From an uncultured Dialister sp. (GTDB taxonomy: Bacteria > Bacillota > Negativicutes > Veillonellales > Dialisteraceae), in assembly GCA_900314595.1 (NCBI GenBank), contig OMVW01000009.1:1-52678 (forward strand): DNA of 52,678 bases. Direction: 5' to 3'. Within the stretch, counting starts at the first letter, position 1. Every line of letters starts with the position of its first letter. The notes under the pieces were generated by a model. The model ran no database searches. It saw only the letters and a list, made by a program, of their open reading frames with translations, and was not told the origin of the DNA. Of the stretch, positions 1 through 7,669 are shown piece after piece. A program made the translations under genes and the position numbers.

Positions 1-1
1 T

Positions 2-97
2 ACTCCGAACAGGGTGAATAAGGCCCTATTTCCTTTAAACGCAATAGAGAAATTTCGATTTGGAAGCACTTTAGCAGCTGTTAAGTTAATGATATTG
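2..97 (+). repeat. Left copy of 96-bp terminal inverted repeat
   Basis: Positions 2-97 are the exact reverse complement of 52583-52678, so the window is bounded by a perfect 96-bp inverted repeat. Both inner edges lead into short tandem-repeat arrays. Read on the right-hand copy the sequence stays open in one frame for about 32 codons, but no start or known protein was recognised. It may be the edge of a longer dispersed repeat where an assembly broke. Confidence 0.95.
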
Positions 98-185
98 CCG
101 TTAGCAGTTAGCAGTTAGCCGTTAGCCGTTAGCAGTCAGCTTTTAGTGATTAGAAAAAGAGCCGGTTGTGCAGCCGGCTCTTTTT
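98..185 (+). repeat. GTTAGCA heptamer array plus terminator
   Basis: Units of the form GTTAGCA or GTTAGCC repeat with a 7-nt period from 98 to about 141. A bidirectional terminator follows: GAGCCGG (159-165) pairs with CCGGCTC (174-180), then a T-tract. The array-then-terminator order suits a plus-strand gene beyond the left edge. Confidence 0.75.
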
Positions 186-315
186 ATTTGAAATAAAAGC
201 GGTCAGTGAAGGATATGGGGCTTGACCCAGTTTTACATAGTACGTCGTGCAGGAGCCTTTGGCCGGAAGGTGGACGCTCTGCCTTTCCTTCAACTCCGCC
301 TGTGCATAATCCCCA

Positions 316-368
316 TAAAAAAACCGGCGCTGCCTCAGCAGTGCCGCCTTCCCGATCACCCCGAAATC
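316..368 (-). repeat. Terminator hairpin plus short CCGA array 3' of the MFS gene
   Basis: In the minus sense a short CCCGA-type array is followed by the hairpin 325-346 and a run of T (A316-323 on plus). It merges with the conserved core at 359-453 and lies just downstream of the MFS gene. Confidence 0.7.
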
Positions 369-453
369 TCGTAAAAGAATCTGACGGGGCATGTCCCTGC
401 GAGACTGACCCCGAATACCGAAATTGCCTCAATCCATCTTATCTGACAGATGA
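359..453 (-). repeat. 3' UTR core element, copy a
   Basis: One of six copies of a ~95-nt intergenic core. On plus it begins CGAAATCTCG and carries a GGGGCATG segment, a GAGAC arm, a CCCCGAATACCG motif and a GCCTC arm. The other copies are at 13594, 20857, 27904, 28083 and 49692. Confidence 0.7.
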
Positions 454-459
454 CAGCTT

Positions 460-1662
460 TCAAAGTTTCTTTCCCTCTTTGTCTCCCCGGAAGTTATAGA
501 CTATAAATGCGGCTGCCAGCCAGAAAGCAATGGCAGTGGTCCAGAAAACGGTGGGGTAGCCAAACCAGCGGGCCAGGGCTCCCGAGCAGACAGGTCCGGC
601 CACATTGCCCATAAGGAAAATAGAAGAAACGACACCGAAAACGATAGATCTTTTTTCAGGCGGAACCGAGGCAGCCAGAATGGTATTCGTACAGGGACCG
701 ATGGGACCCATACCAAGGCCTGTAATAGCACGCCAGCTGCCAAGACCGGTGACAGACGTCATGAAGTACTGCATGATGAAATCAAATCCCACGAAAATCG
801 TGGCCGCCACAAGGATTTTATGGGGACGGAAACGCTGGGTGAGCCGCCCCACATTGAGGGACATCAGGGCAGAGCAGGCGCCGGAAATAAAGATAATGAA
901 ACCTACCGTTGTCGCTACGGCTTCGGAATCGCTGCCCATCATCTGTTTGATGTAGAGCGGCAGGATCGGTCCGATGCCGGTGATGCCGAAATTGCAGAGG
1001 AACTGCATGAAAGTCATAATCCGGACCCGGGGGATTTTCATGAAATACACAATCTGGCCCCAGGTGGAACCTTTTTCCTTCGAAGCCCCTTTTCGGTGAA
1101 TTTCCGGCATGAAAAGTCTGACTGCCAGGAGGCAGAGAAGGGAGAGAGACCCGAAAAAGAAGAAAGGCATCCGATAACCGATTGTATCGGCAATAGCTCC
1201 GCCAATCAAAGGTCCTACCATGATTCCTACCACCATGGCCGCCTGAAAATAGCCCATGGACCAGGACGTTTTTTCTTCCGGAGTCACAGAAACCACGATA
1301 GAAAGTCCGATGGGCACAAATCCTCCCACCAGGCCCTGTATAGTGCGGAGAATGAGAAGCTGCCAGGGAGCCTGAGTAAAAGCGGAACCCAGGATGCAGA
1401 GAGAAACAGCCGAAAGGACTACGGTCATCATGGTTTTCGGTCCCCGCCGGTCTGCCTGAATGGACCAGAAAGGAGCGGAAAGAGCAATCATGAAAGGAGT
1501 CACTCCCGTAATGAGCCCCGCCCAGAATGCAGACTCCCCGGGATCCGAAAGCCCCAGTTCCGAAAGGAAAAGAGGAAGAAATGACATGACCCCCATGAGC
1601 GCAATCCCCGCGCCTACCTGAATCAGGCACACCAGGTAAATGACCCGCTTCCAGTCCTTCAT
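460..1662 (-). CDS. MFS transporter, MdtG-like
   Basis: A 400-aa integral membrane protein of the major facilitator superfamily with about 12 hydrophobic segments, so a proton-coupled exporter or importer of the inner membrane. The stretch LLILRTIQGLVGGFVPIGL followed by a GPLIGGAIAD-type motif resembles MdtG-like drug/H+ antiporters; the substrate cannot be told from sequence. The start at 1662 is chosen because AAAGGAGG lies 7 nt upstream. An in-frame ATG 12 codons earlier has no ribosome site. The gene stands alone. Its 3' end runs into core element copy a and the terminator at 316-346. Confidence 0.85.
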   Translation of the reverse strand: MKDWKRVIYLVCLIQVGAGIALMGVMSFLPLFLSELGLSDPGESAFWAGLITGVTPFMIALSAPFWSIQADRRGPKTMMTVVLSAVSLCILGSAFTQAPWQLLILRTIQGLVGGFVPIGLSIVVSVTPEEKTSWSMGYFQAAMVVGIMVGPLIGGAIADTIGYRMPFFFFGSLSLLCLLAVRLFMPEIHRKGASKEKGSTWGQIVYFMKIPRVRIMTFMQFLCNFGITGIGPILPLYIKQMMGSDSEAVATTVGFIIFISGACSALMSLNVGRLTQRFRPHKILVAATIFVGFDFIMQYFMTSVTGLGSWRAITGLGMGPIGPCTNTILAASVPPEKRSIVFGVVSSIFLMGNVAGPVCSGALARWFGYPTVFWTTAIAFWLAAAFIVYNFRGDKEGKKL

Positions 1663-1766
1663 GCTCCCGCCTCCTTTCGTTACATATTTATCTACCATAT
1701 TATAAAACTTTTGATAAAATATTGCTTATATAAGAAATAGTGGAAATAATCTTCCGAATATGCTAT

Positions 1767-1772
1767 TATAAT
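1767..1772 (+). promoter_or_regulatory. Promoter -10 for the tRNA-Gly transcript
   Basis: A perfect TATAAT in an AT-rich stretch, with no clear -35. The predicted transcript starts near 1779, exactly where the tRNA-like fragment begins. Confidence 0.5.
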
Positions 1773-1779
1773 AAAACAT

Positions 1780-1801
1780 GTGGGTGTAGTTCATCGGTAG
1801 A
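1780..1801 (+). pseudogene. tRNA-Gly 5' fragment
   Basis: Twenty-two nucleotides match the 5' end of the intact tRNA-Gly at 1877 with a single difference (GTGGGTG for GCGGGTG), covering the acceptor strand and D-arm. After that the sequence diverges and no anticodon arm, T-arm or CCA can be folded. It looks like a partial duplication left inside the tRNA leader. A GATATTC/GAATATC hairpin follows. Confidence 0.7.
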
Positions 1802-1876
1802 TAGTTGCTGTCCGAGATTGAACTGGACTCGCAGTAAGTGAGATATTCTTACACGTGAATATCTTGCATTTCATAT

Positions 1877-1950
1877 GCGGGTGTAGTTCATCGGTAGAAC
1901 GCAAGCTTCCCAAGCTTGACAGGAGGGTTCGACTCCCTTCATCCGCTCCA
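1877..1950 (+). tRNA. tRNA-Gly (anticodon CCC)
   Basis: A 74-nt cloverleaf with acceptor GCGGGTG/CATCCGC, a D-arm, anticodon stem CAAGC/GCTTG around the loop TTCCCAA (anticodon CCC, reading GGG), a T-arm with GGGTTCGACTCCC, and an encoded TCCA end. A terminator follows at 1961-1987. Confidence 0.95.
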
Positions 1951-1960
1951 TAAAAATGAA

Positions 1961-1987
1961 ATCCTCACTTTGGAGTGAGGATTTTTT
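1961..1987 (+). terminator. Terminator of tRNA-Gly
   Basis: ATCCTCAC (1961-1968) pairs with GTGAGGAT (1975-1982), followed by a T-run. Confidence 0.85.
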
Positions 1988-2009
1988 GATTGCCTGTGTT
2001 ATAATGTAC

Positions 2010-2121
2010 ATAGAGAGAGTCCTTGACGTGTGAAGGCGTCAGGCTCATCTACTTAGGATTCGAAAAGCCTGACGTGAATGAAGTATTGAGGGATACTTCA
2101 GTGTGTCTACGTCAGGTTTTT
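2010..2121 (+). ncRNA. Putative antitoxin antisense RNA
   Basis: A TATAAT at 2000-2005 would start an RNA near 2010 that ends at the hairpin CCTGACGT (2068-2075)/ACGTCAGG (2109-2116) with T2117-2121. It converges on the toxin mRNA and overlaps its 3' end. CGTCAGGCT (2037-2045) can instead pair with AGCCTGACG (2066-2074), so two mutually exclusive folds exist. The layout recalls TxpA/RatA-type type I systems; transcription is inferred. Confidence 0.5.
2066..2121. terminator. Bidirectional terminator shared by the toxin mRNA and antisense RNA
   Basis: Outer stem CCTGACGT/ACGTCAGG and inner stem TGAAGTAT (2079-2086)/ATACTTCA (2093-2100). T-runs flank both ends, so convergent transcripts would both stop here. 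Confidence 0.75.
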
Positions 2122-2156
2122 CGCTTTATTCATAAATATGCTGCCGGGGCAGCTCT

Positions 2157-2225
2157 TTACTTCATAATCATCACAATCAGCGTACCGAAAGCAATCATCA
2201 GCGATATGGCTTCATAAACACGCAT
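2157..2225 (-). CDS. Holin-like small toxin peptide, 22 aa
   Basis: A 22-aa peptide, MRVYEAISLMIAFGTLIVII ending MK, made of one hydrophobic helix after a short YEA segment. This strongly resembles the Firmicutes putative holin-like toxin family (Hol_Tox), single-span peptides usually encoded by type I toxin-antitoxin loci. The ribosome site is strong, with GGGGGTGAT just before the ATG. A minus-strand promoter TTCTGA (2308-2303) and TATACT (2285-2280) with 17-nt spacing would start the mRNA near 2272. The mRNA ends at the shared terminator 2066-2121, opposite a converging RNA. The cassette edges are inverted repeats. Family is recognised from memory; toxicity is inferred. Confidence 0.75.
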   Translation of the reverse strand: MRVYEAISLMIAFGTLIVMIMK

Positions 2226-2541
2226 GGGATCACCCCCTTACAGGAGATGAGCCCAACTCACGTCAAGGACTCGTAAAATAGTATATCAGAAATTTCATAA
2301 AATCAGAATATGTATTTTGTCTCTGCATTGGCAGGGATTTTTATTTTGCTTTGAAGACAGGATAGAAATATCCTGCATCATATTCGATTCTTCAAATGAA
2401 TTGACCGCATTTCCTTTACAGCGCTTTCTCCATATAGATTTTACCGCGATTCGTTATATGACACCCCTGCCTTGCATGGTTTCGACTGGATCGTCCCCTC
2501 ACCGCTATCGCGGAGCTCCCCGGAAATGAATTTACATTGTA

Positions 2542-2614
2542 GCTCATTTCCGACTTGTACGATAGTACAGCCCCTCCGTCAGCTGTGCTGACACCTCCCC
2601 GAACTTCGGGGAGG
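2542..2614 (-). repeat. REP-like element, copy 1
   Basis: Contains TCATTTCCGACTTGT and GATAGTACAG, then CCTCCGTCAGC, and the palindrome CCTCCCCGAACTTCGGGGAGG. The first blocks recur at 10830-10890; related modules are at 25276 and 43035. Confidence 0.65.
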
Positions 2615-2678
2615 CTGCGAGGGTGCCTGTCGCCGGGCATAGCTGACAGATGAGACTTATAGTTTATAATCAATACTC

Positions 2679-2732
2679 GCGCCCGAAGGGCGCCACCTTC
2701 CCGAAATCCGCAATCCGAAGTCCGAAATCCGA
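2679..2732 (-). repeat. CCGAAAT heptamer array plus hairpin 3' of tctA
   Basis: Hairpin GCGCCC/GGGCGC (2679-2693), then CACCTTC and four 7-nt units CCGAAAT, CCGCAAT, CCGAAGT, CCGAAAT (2701-2728). In tctA sense the array precedes the hairpin. Confidence 0.8.
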
Positions 2733-2744
2733 TTTTCTCAATAC

Positions 2745-2780
2745 AAAAGAACCGATTGTTTAAACAACCGGTTCTTTTTC
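2745..2780 (-). terminator. Terminator of tctCBA
   Basis: GAACCGATTGTT (2749-2760) pairs with AACAACCGGTTC (2763-2774) with one mismatch. A-runs and T-runs flank both sides. It lies just beyond the tctA stop. Confidence 0.85.
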
Positions 2781-2801
2781 GTATTTCCAAAACACTAAAG
2801 G

Positions 2802-4313
2802 CTATTTTCCCGCAGCCATTTCCTTCCCTTTCTTGAAGAATTTCATAAGAAGCGGGGAGAAAGCAGAGAGGAGGCAGAGAGCGATGAGGATCCAGCAGAT
2901 GGGGGTAGAGAAGAGTACGGAGGGATCTCCGCCGGAGAGCTGGAGGCTTCTTCTGAGGCCTCTTTCGCCCAGGGGTCCTAGGATCAGGGCCAGCACGACA
3001 GCTGCCGTATTGAGGCCCATTTTTCTCATGAGGTAGCCCATGACGCCGAAAATAAACATGATGACTACATCGGTAAAGCTGTTATTGATGGCAAAGGAGC
3101 CTACGACGCAGAGTACGAAAATGCAGGGAATCAGGATGGCATCGGAGAGTTTGGCCAGGTGTGCGAAAATGCGGCAGCCCCCAAGTCCGATGAGAAGCAT
3201 GAAGAACTGGGTCAGTACGAATCCTGCAAAGAAGGTATAGGTCATGGGAGCATAGCGGGTGAAGAGTTCCGGTCCCGGCTGGAGGCCTTGAATGATGAGG
3301 CCGCCCATGAGGACTGCGGTTACAGATTCACCAGGAATGCCAAGGGTCAGGGTCGGAATGAGGGAGCCCCCGGTAACGGCATTGTTTGCCGCTTCAGACC
3401 CGGCTACGCCTTCAATATTTCCGTGTCCGAAGGTTTCCGGATGTTTGGAGAATTTTTTAGCCGTATCATAGCCCAAAAAGCAGGCAATGGATGCGCCGGC
3501 ACCGGGAAGGATGCCGATAATATTTCCGATAATCCAGGAACGGATGATGGTGGGTCCGATTCGTTTTATTTCTTCTGCTTTGAGAAGCACGGAATCTTTG
3601 AATTTAATGACGCTTCCTCTTTCCTTGATCGCTTTCTCGGTCAGGATGAAGACCTGGGACATGGAGAAAAGTCCGATGAGGGAACAGGTCACATTGATCC
3701 CGTTGTACAGTTCATCGATACCGAACATGTACCGTTCCACCCCTTCCATGGGGTCCATGCCGATGGTGGAAAGGATGAGTCCGAAAGCACCGGACATGAG
3801 GCCTTTCACCATGGAACCGGTGGTTACGCCGGCGATAATGGTGATGCCGAAAAGGGCGAGCCAGAAGTATTCCGGGCTTCCGAATTTCATGGCCAGCTGG
3901 GCCAGCATGGGAGCGAAGAAATAAAGGGAAATACAGGAGAGAAGGCCGCCGCAGAAGGAAGCAAAGCAGGCAGTCCCCAAAGCTTTACCGGCTTTCCCCT
4001 GTTTCGTCAGTTCATAGCCGTCAAGAGCCGTAGCCGCCGAGGCAGGGGTCCCCGGGGTATGAATGAGGATGGCGGAAATAGAACCGCCGAAAATAGCGCC
4101 GCAGTAAATGCCCCCCAGCATGATGAGGCCCGTTTCCGGTTTCATACCGAAAGTCAGAGGAAGAAGAAGGGCTACGCCCATAGCTGCGGAAAGTCCCGGC
4201 ATACAGCCGACGACTACGCCGATGGTTACGCCTACAATCAGCATAATCAGGTTCATGGGATCGAAAGCATGTCCAAATCCGGCTGCCATAAGTCCCAGAG
4301 TTTGTGCGTCCAT
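2802..4313 (-). CDS. tctA: Tripartite tricarboxylate transporter large permease TctA
   Basis: A 503-aa protein with about 12 membrane segments, the large permease of the TctABC family that imports citrate-like carboxylates using an ion gradient. N-terminal features typical of the family are GCMPGLSAAMGVALLLPLT and a glycine-rich GAIFGGSISAILIHTPGTP stretch. A related GILPGAGASIACFLGY repeat lies mid-protein. The start has GGAAGGAGG 6 nt upstream. It is the last gene of tctC-tctB-tctA, 15 nt after tctB, ending before the terminator at 2745-2780. The actual carboxylate is unknown. Confidence 0.93.
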   Translation of the reverse strand: MDAQTLGLMAAGFGHAFDPMNLIMLIVGVTIGVVVGCMPGLSAAMGVALLLPLTFGMKPETGLIMLGGIYCGAIFGGSISAILIHTPGTPASAATALDGYELTKQGKAGKALGTACFASFCGGLLSCISLYFFAPMLAQLAMKFGSPEYFWLALFGITIIAGVTTGSMVKGLMSGAFGLILSTIGMDPMEGVERYMFGIDELYNGINVTCSLIGLFSMSQVFILTEKAIKERGSVIKFKDSVLLKAEEIKRIGPTIIRSWIIGNIIGILPGAGASIACFLGYDTAKKFSKHPETFGHGNIEGVAGSEAANNAVTGGSLIPTLTLGIPGESVTAVLMGGLIIQGLQPGPELFTRYAPMTYTFFAGFVLTQFFMLLIGLGGCRIFAHLAKLSDAILIPCIFVLCVVGSFAINNSFTDVVIMFIFGVMGYLMRKMGLNTAAVVLALILGPLGERGLRRSLQLSGGDPSVLFSTPICWILIALCLLSAFSPLLMKFFKKGKEMAAGK

Positions 4314-4328
4314 AGTTTTCCTCCTTCC

Positions 4329-4787
4329 TTATAAGAATTCTTCCAGAATGATGCCCATGGGAAGGGGCACTTTCAGGAAAATATCAAATGTACCGTAAAC
4401 GATGGCTGCCATCCCCACAAGGACCATCCCGATATAAAGAGGACGGATTTTGAAATAGCAGAGCGTCGAGAGGAGGTAGATCAGGGCAGCGATATAAAAG
4501 CCCACCAGGTACATGAGGATGAAGAATCCGATGAAAGCCGCAAAGGTGTACCAGAACTGTTTCTTTTCGAAGCCGTCAAAAATCTTCGAAAAGTCATTGT
4601 CCACTTTGTGGTCTTTCCGGCAGGCCAGAAACATATTTCCTACATGAACTGTGGTAAGCACAAGCAGGAGGCCTATGACGAAGTGCGGATAGTGTCGGAC
4701 CGGTTCAGGATACTCTTCCGTAAGATAGAGGAAGAAGAAACTGAAGAGGTACATGAATCCGCAGATAAAAATATCTGATTTTTTCAT
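4329..4787 (-). CDS. tctB: Tripartite tricarboxylate transporter small permease TctB
   Basis: A 152-aa protein with four predicted membrane spans, matching the small TctB subunit that partners TctA. TctB proteins are poorly conserved, so the assignment rests on size, topology and position between tctA and tctC. The start at 4787 is preferred over an in-frame ATG 14 codons upstream because AAGGAG lies 6 nt before it. The gap to tctC (4788-4892) holds a GC-rich hairpin that may lower permease expression relative to the binding protein. Confidence 0.88.
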   Translation of the reverse strand: MKKSDIFICGFMYLFSFFFLYLTEEYPEPVRHYPHFVIGLLLVLTTVHVGNMFLACRKDHKVDNDFSKIFDGFEKKQFWYTFAAFIGFFILMYLVGFYIAALIYLLSTLCYFKIRPLYIGMVLVGMAAIVYGTFDIFLKVPLPMGIILEEFL

Positions 4788-4841
4788 GCGCATCTCCTTT
4801 TGGAAATAAAAATCATTTTCATGCGTCATCTATATCGGCAA

Positions 4842-4864
4842 GAGGCCGCCGATGGGGGCGGCCT
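4842..4864 (-). terminator. Intercistronic hairpin between tctC and tctB
   Basis: GAGGCCGCC pairs with GGCGGCCTC around a short loop. There is no strong T-tract after it in the minus sense, so it is more likely a partial terminator or mRNA 3'-end stabiliser that favours tctC. Confidence 0.6.
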
Positions 4865-4892
4865 CAATACCGATATATTCCTCAGGATGGGA

Positions 4893-5885
4893 TTAATAGA
4901 GCTTGCTTACGATGTTCTTGCAGAAATCTCTCTGGCTTTCGATCAGTTGGCCCAGATCTGCTGCATTCTTGTAATCGATGGACATGCCTGCTTTTTCATG
5001 AGCAGCTTTGACTTCCGGATCTTCCATGGTCTTCTTGAAAGCTTCATCATAGAATTTAATGATGTTTTCCGGAGTGCCCTTCGGAGCTACGAGAGCACGG
5101 GCAGAGCCGTACCATTTATCATAGTAACCCAGTTCGCCCAGGGTCGGTACGTCTTTCAGGGATGGATCTCTCTTCGTATCGAATACGCCGAGGACTTTCA
5201 GTTCAGCCGTATCCCCATTGATCAGTTTTGCCACGTCGCCTACTTTAGCGCAGGAGAAATCAACTTCGCCCTGACGGAGAGCCAGGAGCTGGTCAGCTGT
5301 TCCGCCATAAGGAACTGCATTGTATTCGAAACCTGCAGATTTTGCGAGCAGCTGGGCTGCGGTATGATTGGAAGCCTGGCTGCCGTTGGTGGAAGCCTTC
5401 AGCTGACCCGGATGTGCTTTTGCATCTTCAACGAGTTCTTTCAGCGTATTCCATTTCGCATCTTTCTTTACGACCACAACGCCTGTTTCCGTTACATGGT
5501 TGCAGATTGGAACGATGGATTTGTCATCCAGATTGCTGCCTTTCTGGAGTTCCAGAGTGGTATAGGTCGGCAGATTGATGAAACCGATGGTGTATCCGTC
5601 CGGTTTTGATTTGGCCAGTTCGGTCCAGCCAATCTTGCCGTCAGCGCCCGGTTTATTTTCGATAACCAGAGTCTGGCCCACATATTTCTTTGCGCTGTTC
5701 GTCAGAAGGCGTGCACCGGTATCCGTGCCGGAACCTGCTTTATACGCTACAATGACTTTGACATCCTTTTCCGGTTTCCATGCAGCGCCGGATTTCGCAG
5801 CGCTCTTGGAGCCGCCTCCGCAGCCTCCCAGAAGAATACCTGCAGAAAGAATGGCAGCAGCAGCAAGCAGAAGTTTCTTTTTCAT
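4893..5885 (-). CDS. tctC: Tripartite tricarboxylate transporter substrate-binding lipoprotein TctC
   Basis: A 330-aa extracytoplasmic binding protein of the TctC (Bug) family. It starts with a lipoprotein signal peptide, MKKKLLLAAAAILSAGILLG, with lipobox cysteine at residue 22, so it is lipid-anchored outside the inner membrane. The mature part has the Bug features KDVKVIVAYKAGSGTDTGAR and ENKPGADGKIGW, which contribute to the carboxylate pocket. It is first in the tctCBA operon. The ATG follows AAGGAGG. Its 5' leader (5886-5990) has a GCCCG/CGGGC hairpin at 5927-5940 and is then very AT-rich. Confidence 0.93.
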   Translation of the reverse strand: MKKKLLLAAAAILSAGILLGGCGGGSKSAAKSGAAWKPEKDVKVIVAYKAGSGTDTGARLLTNSAKKYVGQTLVIENKPGADGKIGWTELAKSKPDGYTIGFINLPTYTTLELQKGSNLDDKSIVPICNHVTETGVVVVKKDAKWNTLKELVEDAKAHPGQLKASTNGSQASNHTAAQLLAKSAGFEYNAVPYGGTADQLLALRQGEVDFSCAKVGDVAKLINGDTAELKVLGVFDTKRDPSLKDVPTLGELGYYDKWYGSARALVAPKGTPENIIKFYDEAFKKTMEDPEVKAAHEKAGMSIDYKNAADLGQLIESQRDFCKNIVSKLY

Positions 5886-6141
5886 CGTTGTTTTTCCTCC
5901 TTGATTCCCTGCGCCGGACTCTCCCCGCCCGGCCTCGGGCTCCCAAATATGAAATTATGTGCGCTTTACAAATCACTTATTTTTTTATTTTACTATTCTT
6001 TTTTATTTTACACAATAATTACATATATGGGATAATTGTAATGACTACACAAATATTTCTATTAGATTGTAAAGATAAAATATATAACTTATATCAGAGG
6101 ACTTTATAAACAGGAAATTCGATGGAAAATTCAGTCCGGCA

Positions 6142-6297
6142 TCACAAGACCCCATCACCATACCCCTTCCTGTCGAAATGCCTCAAGCCTTTCCGCTCCG
6201 GAAGAAATAAAAAGCACGCAAAAAAGCCTTCGTCCGATTCGAAATCTATGGCAAGGCCCCAGGGCATCCCCTCTTTGTCAGCGAGAGCAGGGAACCG
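6142..6297 (-). pseudogene. Possible gene remnant on the minus strand
   Basis: A 51-codon minus frame has neighbour-like codon use and a protein-like sequence including EGMPWGLAIDFESDEGFF. It has no good start: an internal ATG at 6267 would give 41 aa. I do not recognise the family. It could be the tail of a decayed gene or chance. Confidence 0.3.
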
Positions 6298-6816
6298 TCA
6301 AACGGTGCTTTCGGTCGTGAGTGGAGGGATAGAAGCTGCGCTTGATTGTCAGTGAGTTTCTCTCTTTGGAAGGCTTATTTACTTTTTAACAACTGGAATA
6401 ATAAAAATTTATCCCGGGATTTGGAGAGGAAAAAGATATAGGGAATTTGTCCTGAACCATCTCATATGTTGGCGCGCTGATGATCCATCCGGAGTCGTTC
6501 CCGGAGCTCCTCTTTTTCGGTTCTCTATCTATATAATGCAAAAAGGGCTTTTTTGTTCCATTATATTTTCATTAGAAATTTTTAGAGGGCAAAAAAAGAT
6601 AGATTTTATCGGGGCTTTCGGGTTTGAATTTTTTTATTTTTCAAAATTTTCCGCCTTTTTTGAAAACTTTTTAAAAAAGGCTTGACTTTTGTAAAACATT
6701 CGTTCCGTTTATTTTTGGAATAAAATCATGATTTCTGCTGCTGTAAAAAATCCACCGAATCCATTTCACCGAAAAGTTTTCCAATACAGTTCCATTTGAC
6801 GTCATCGCAGTAAAAG

Positions 6817-6850
6817 TTAAAACAGCCTTCCTTCGGGAAAGCTGTTTTAT
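6817..6850. terminator. Terminator of the HD-domain gene
   Basis: AAAACAGC (6819-6826) pairs with GCTGTTTT (6841-6848) around TTCC/GGAA. A/T runs on both sides make it bidirectional. Confidence 0.85.
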
Positions 6851-6855
6851 TTCCA

Positions 6856-7611
6856 TCAGAATATCAATTTTTTCACTTCTGAAAGCTGTTTTTCCGTTTC
6901 CTCGTCCTGACTATGAAAATCCATAAACCTTGCCAGGTATCCCTGCTTTCGGATGAGTTTCCTTGTCACTTCGAAATTCACGTCAAAGTACATGGCCAGG
7001 CCGCCCACGTGGAAATCAAGAGGTTCTTTCTTGATGGAAGTGGGAATGGATTTCTTTGTGAGCGCCATTTCATAGACTTTTCCCGTCATCTTTGACTTTT
7101 CAAACTTCTCCCGCGCTGTGTTCCAGATGATTTCCGGATGATCCGCATAGACGGCATAAACCCGGAAAATATCGGTTTTATCCGCATCCCGGAGAAGCTT
7201 ACAGAAAAGGAGCTCCCTTTCAGAAAGTCCCAATGGCAGCTCATAGGCGCTGTGGAGGGCGATGGCTTTCTCCATGAGGGCATCTTCCGATGAATCTTCG
7301 ATGAAATCCCGGATATGGTCTTCCTGAAAAAGATATTTCGCCCCGAAAGCCGCATGGTTCATGGACTTCCCGTCGGAAAAGGTATGAAACCTCTTAATCT
7401 GCTCAAAACGTCCGATGTCGTGCAGCATCCCCAGCGCCCAGGCCAAGTCCCTGTCCGAATCGGAAAGGCCCAGGCCTTTGGCAATGATTTCCGCATTGGA
7501 TGCCACCTTTTTCGAATGAAGGACTTTCAGGAGGACCTGCGGGTCCTTCTCGTCAAAACGACGAGTGTATGAATCAAATTGTTTTAAAATAAAGGATCTT
7601 GAAATGACCAT
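6856..7611 (-). CDS. HD-domain phosphohydrolase
   Basis: A 251-aa cytoplasmic protein with an HD metal-dependent phosphohydrolase domain. Likely ligands are His32, the MLHDIGR motif (His64-Asp65), His86 (NHAAFG), His120 and Asp142 (LLRDADKTDIF). HD proteins of this size hydrolyse nucleotides or phosphate esters; the substrate is unknown. The ATG follows GAGGAAATA. The gene appears monocistronic, with a terminator immediately downstream and a decayed gene upstream on the same strand. Confidence 0.85.
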   Translation of the reverse strand: MVISRSFILKQFDSYTRRFDEKDPQVLLKVLHSKKVASNAEIIAKGLGLSDSDRDLAWALGMLHDIGRFEQIKRFHTFSDGKSMNHAAFGAKYLFQEDHIRDFIEDSSEDALMEKAIALHSAYELPLGLSERELLFCKLLRDADKTDIFRVYAVYADHPEIIWNTAREKFEKSKMTGKVYEMALTKKSIPTSIKKEPLDFHVGGLAMYFDVNFEVTRKLIRKQGYLARFMDFHSQDEETEKQLSEVKKLIF

Positions 7612-7669
7612 TATTTCCTCTGCATCGAGTCATCAATCATCATGGAGAAATTAACTTCCTCCGGAAATC

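Larger units (their letters stand above)
2017..2272. repeat. Inverted repeats bounding the toxin locus
   Basis: GAGTCCTTGACGTG (2017-2030) and its exact complement (2259-2272), plus GGCTCATCT (2042-2050) matched by AGATGAGCC (2245-2253). Both convergent transcripts would therefore begin with nearly the same 5' sequence. Confidence 0.8.
5990..6855. other. AT-rich gene-poor stretch
   Basis: Between tctC and the HD gene I see no intact gene. A plus-strand promoter-like TTTACA and GATAAT pair lies near 6007-6040. A 77-codon plus ORF at 6122 looks unlike a protein. A minus-strand remnant lies at 6142-6297. GCCTTTTTT (6653-6661) pairs with AAAAAAGGC (6673-6681). A terminator ends the stretch. Confidence 0.5.

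Noticed and set aside
1780..1876. Second tRNA
   Set aside because: Only the 5' half matches; no anticodon, T-arm or CCA can be folded.
2023..2217. 64-codon plus-strand ORF over the toxin locus
   Set aside because: It has no ribosome site and crosses the shared terminator. The opposite-strand 22-aa peptide explains the locus better.
6122..6355. 77-codon basic ORF
   Set aside because: Odd composition and weak start signal; a minus frame over the same bases looks more protein-like.
5886..6850. Prophage or defence island in the AT-rich gap
   Set aside because: No integrase, phage or nuclease genes, and no target-site duplication; just low-complexity AT-rich DNA.
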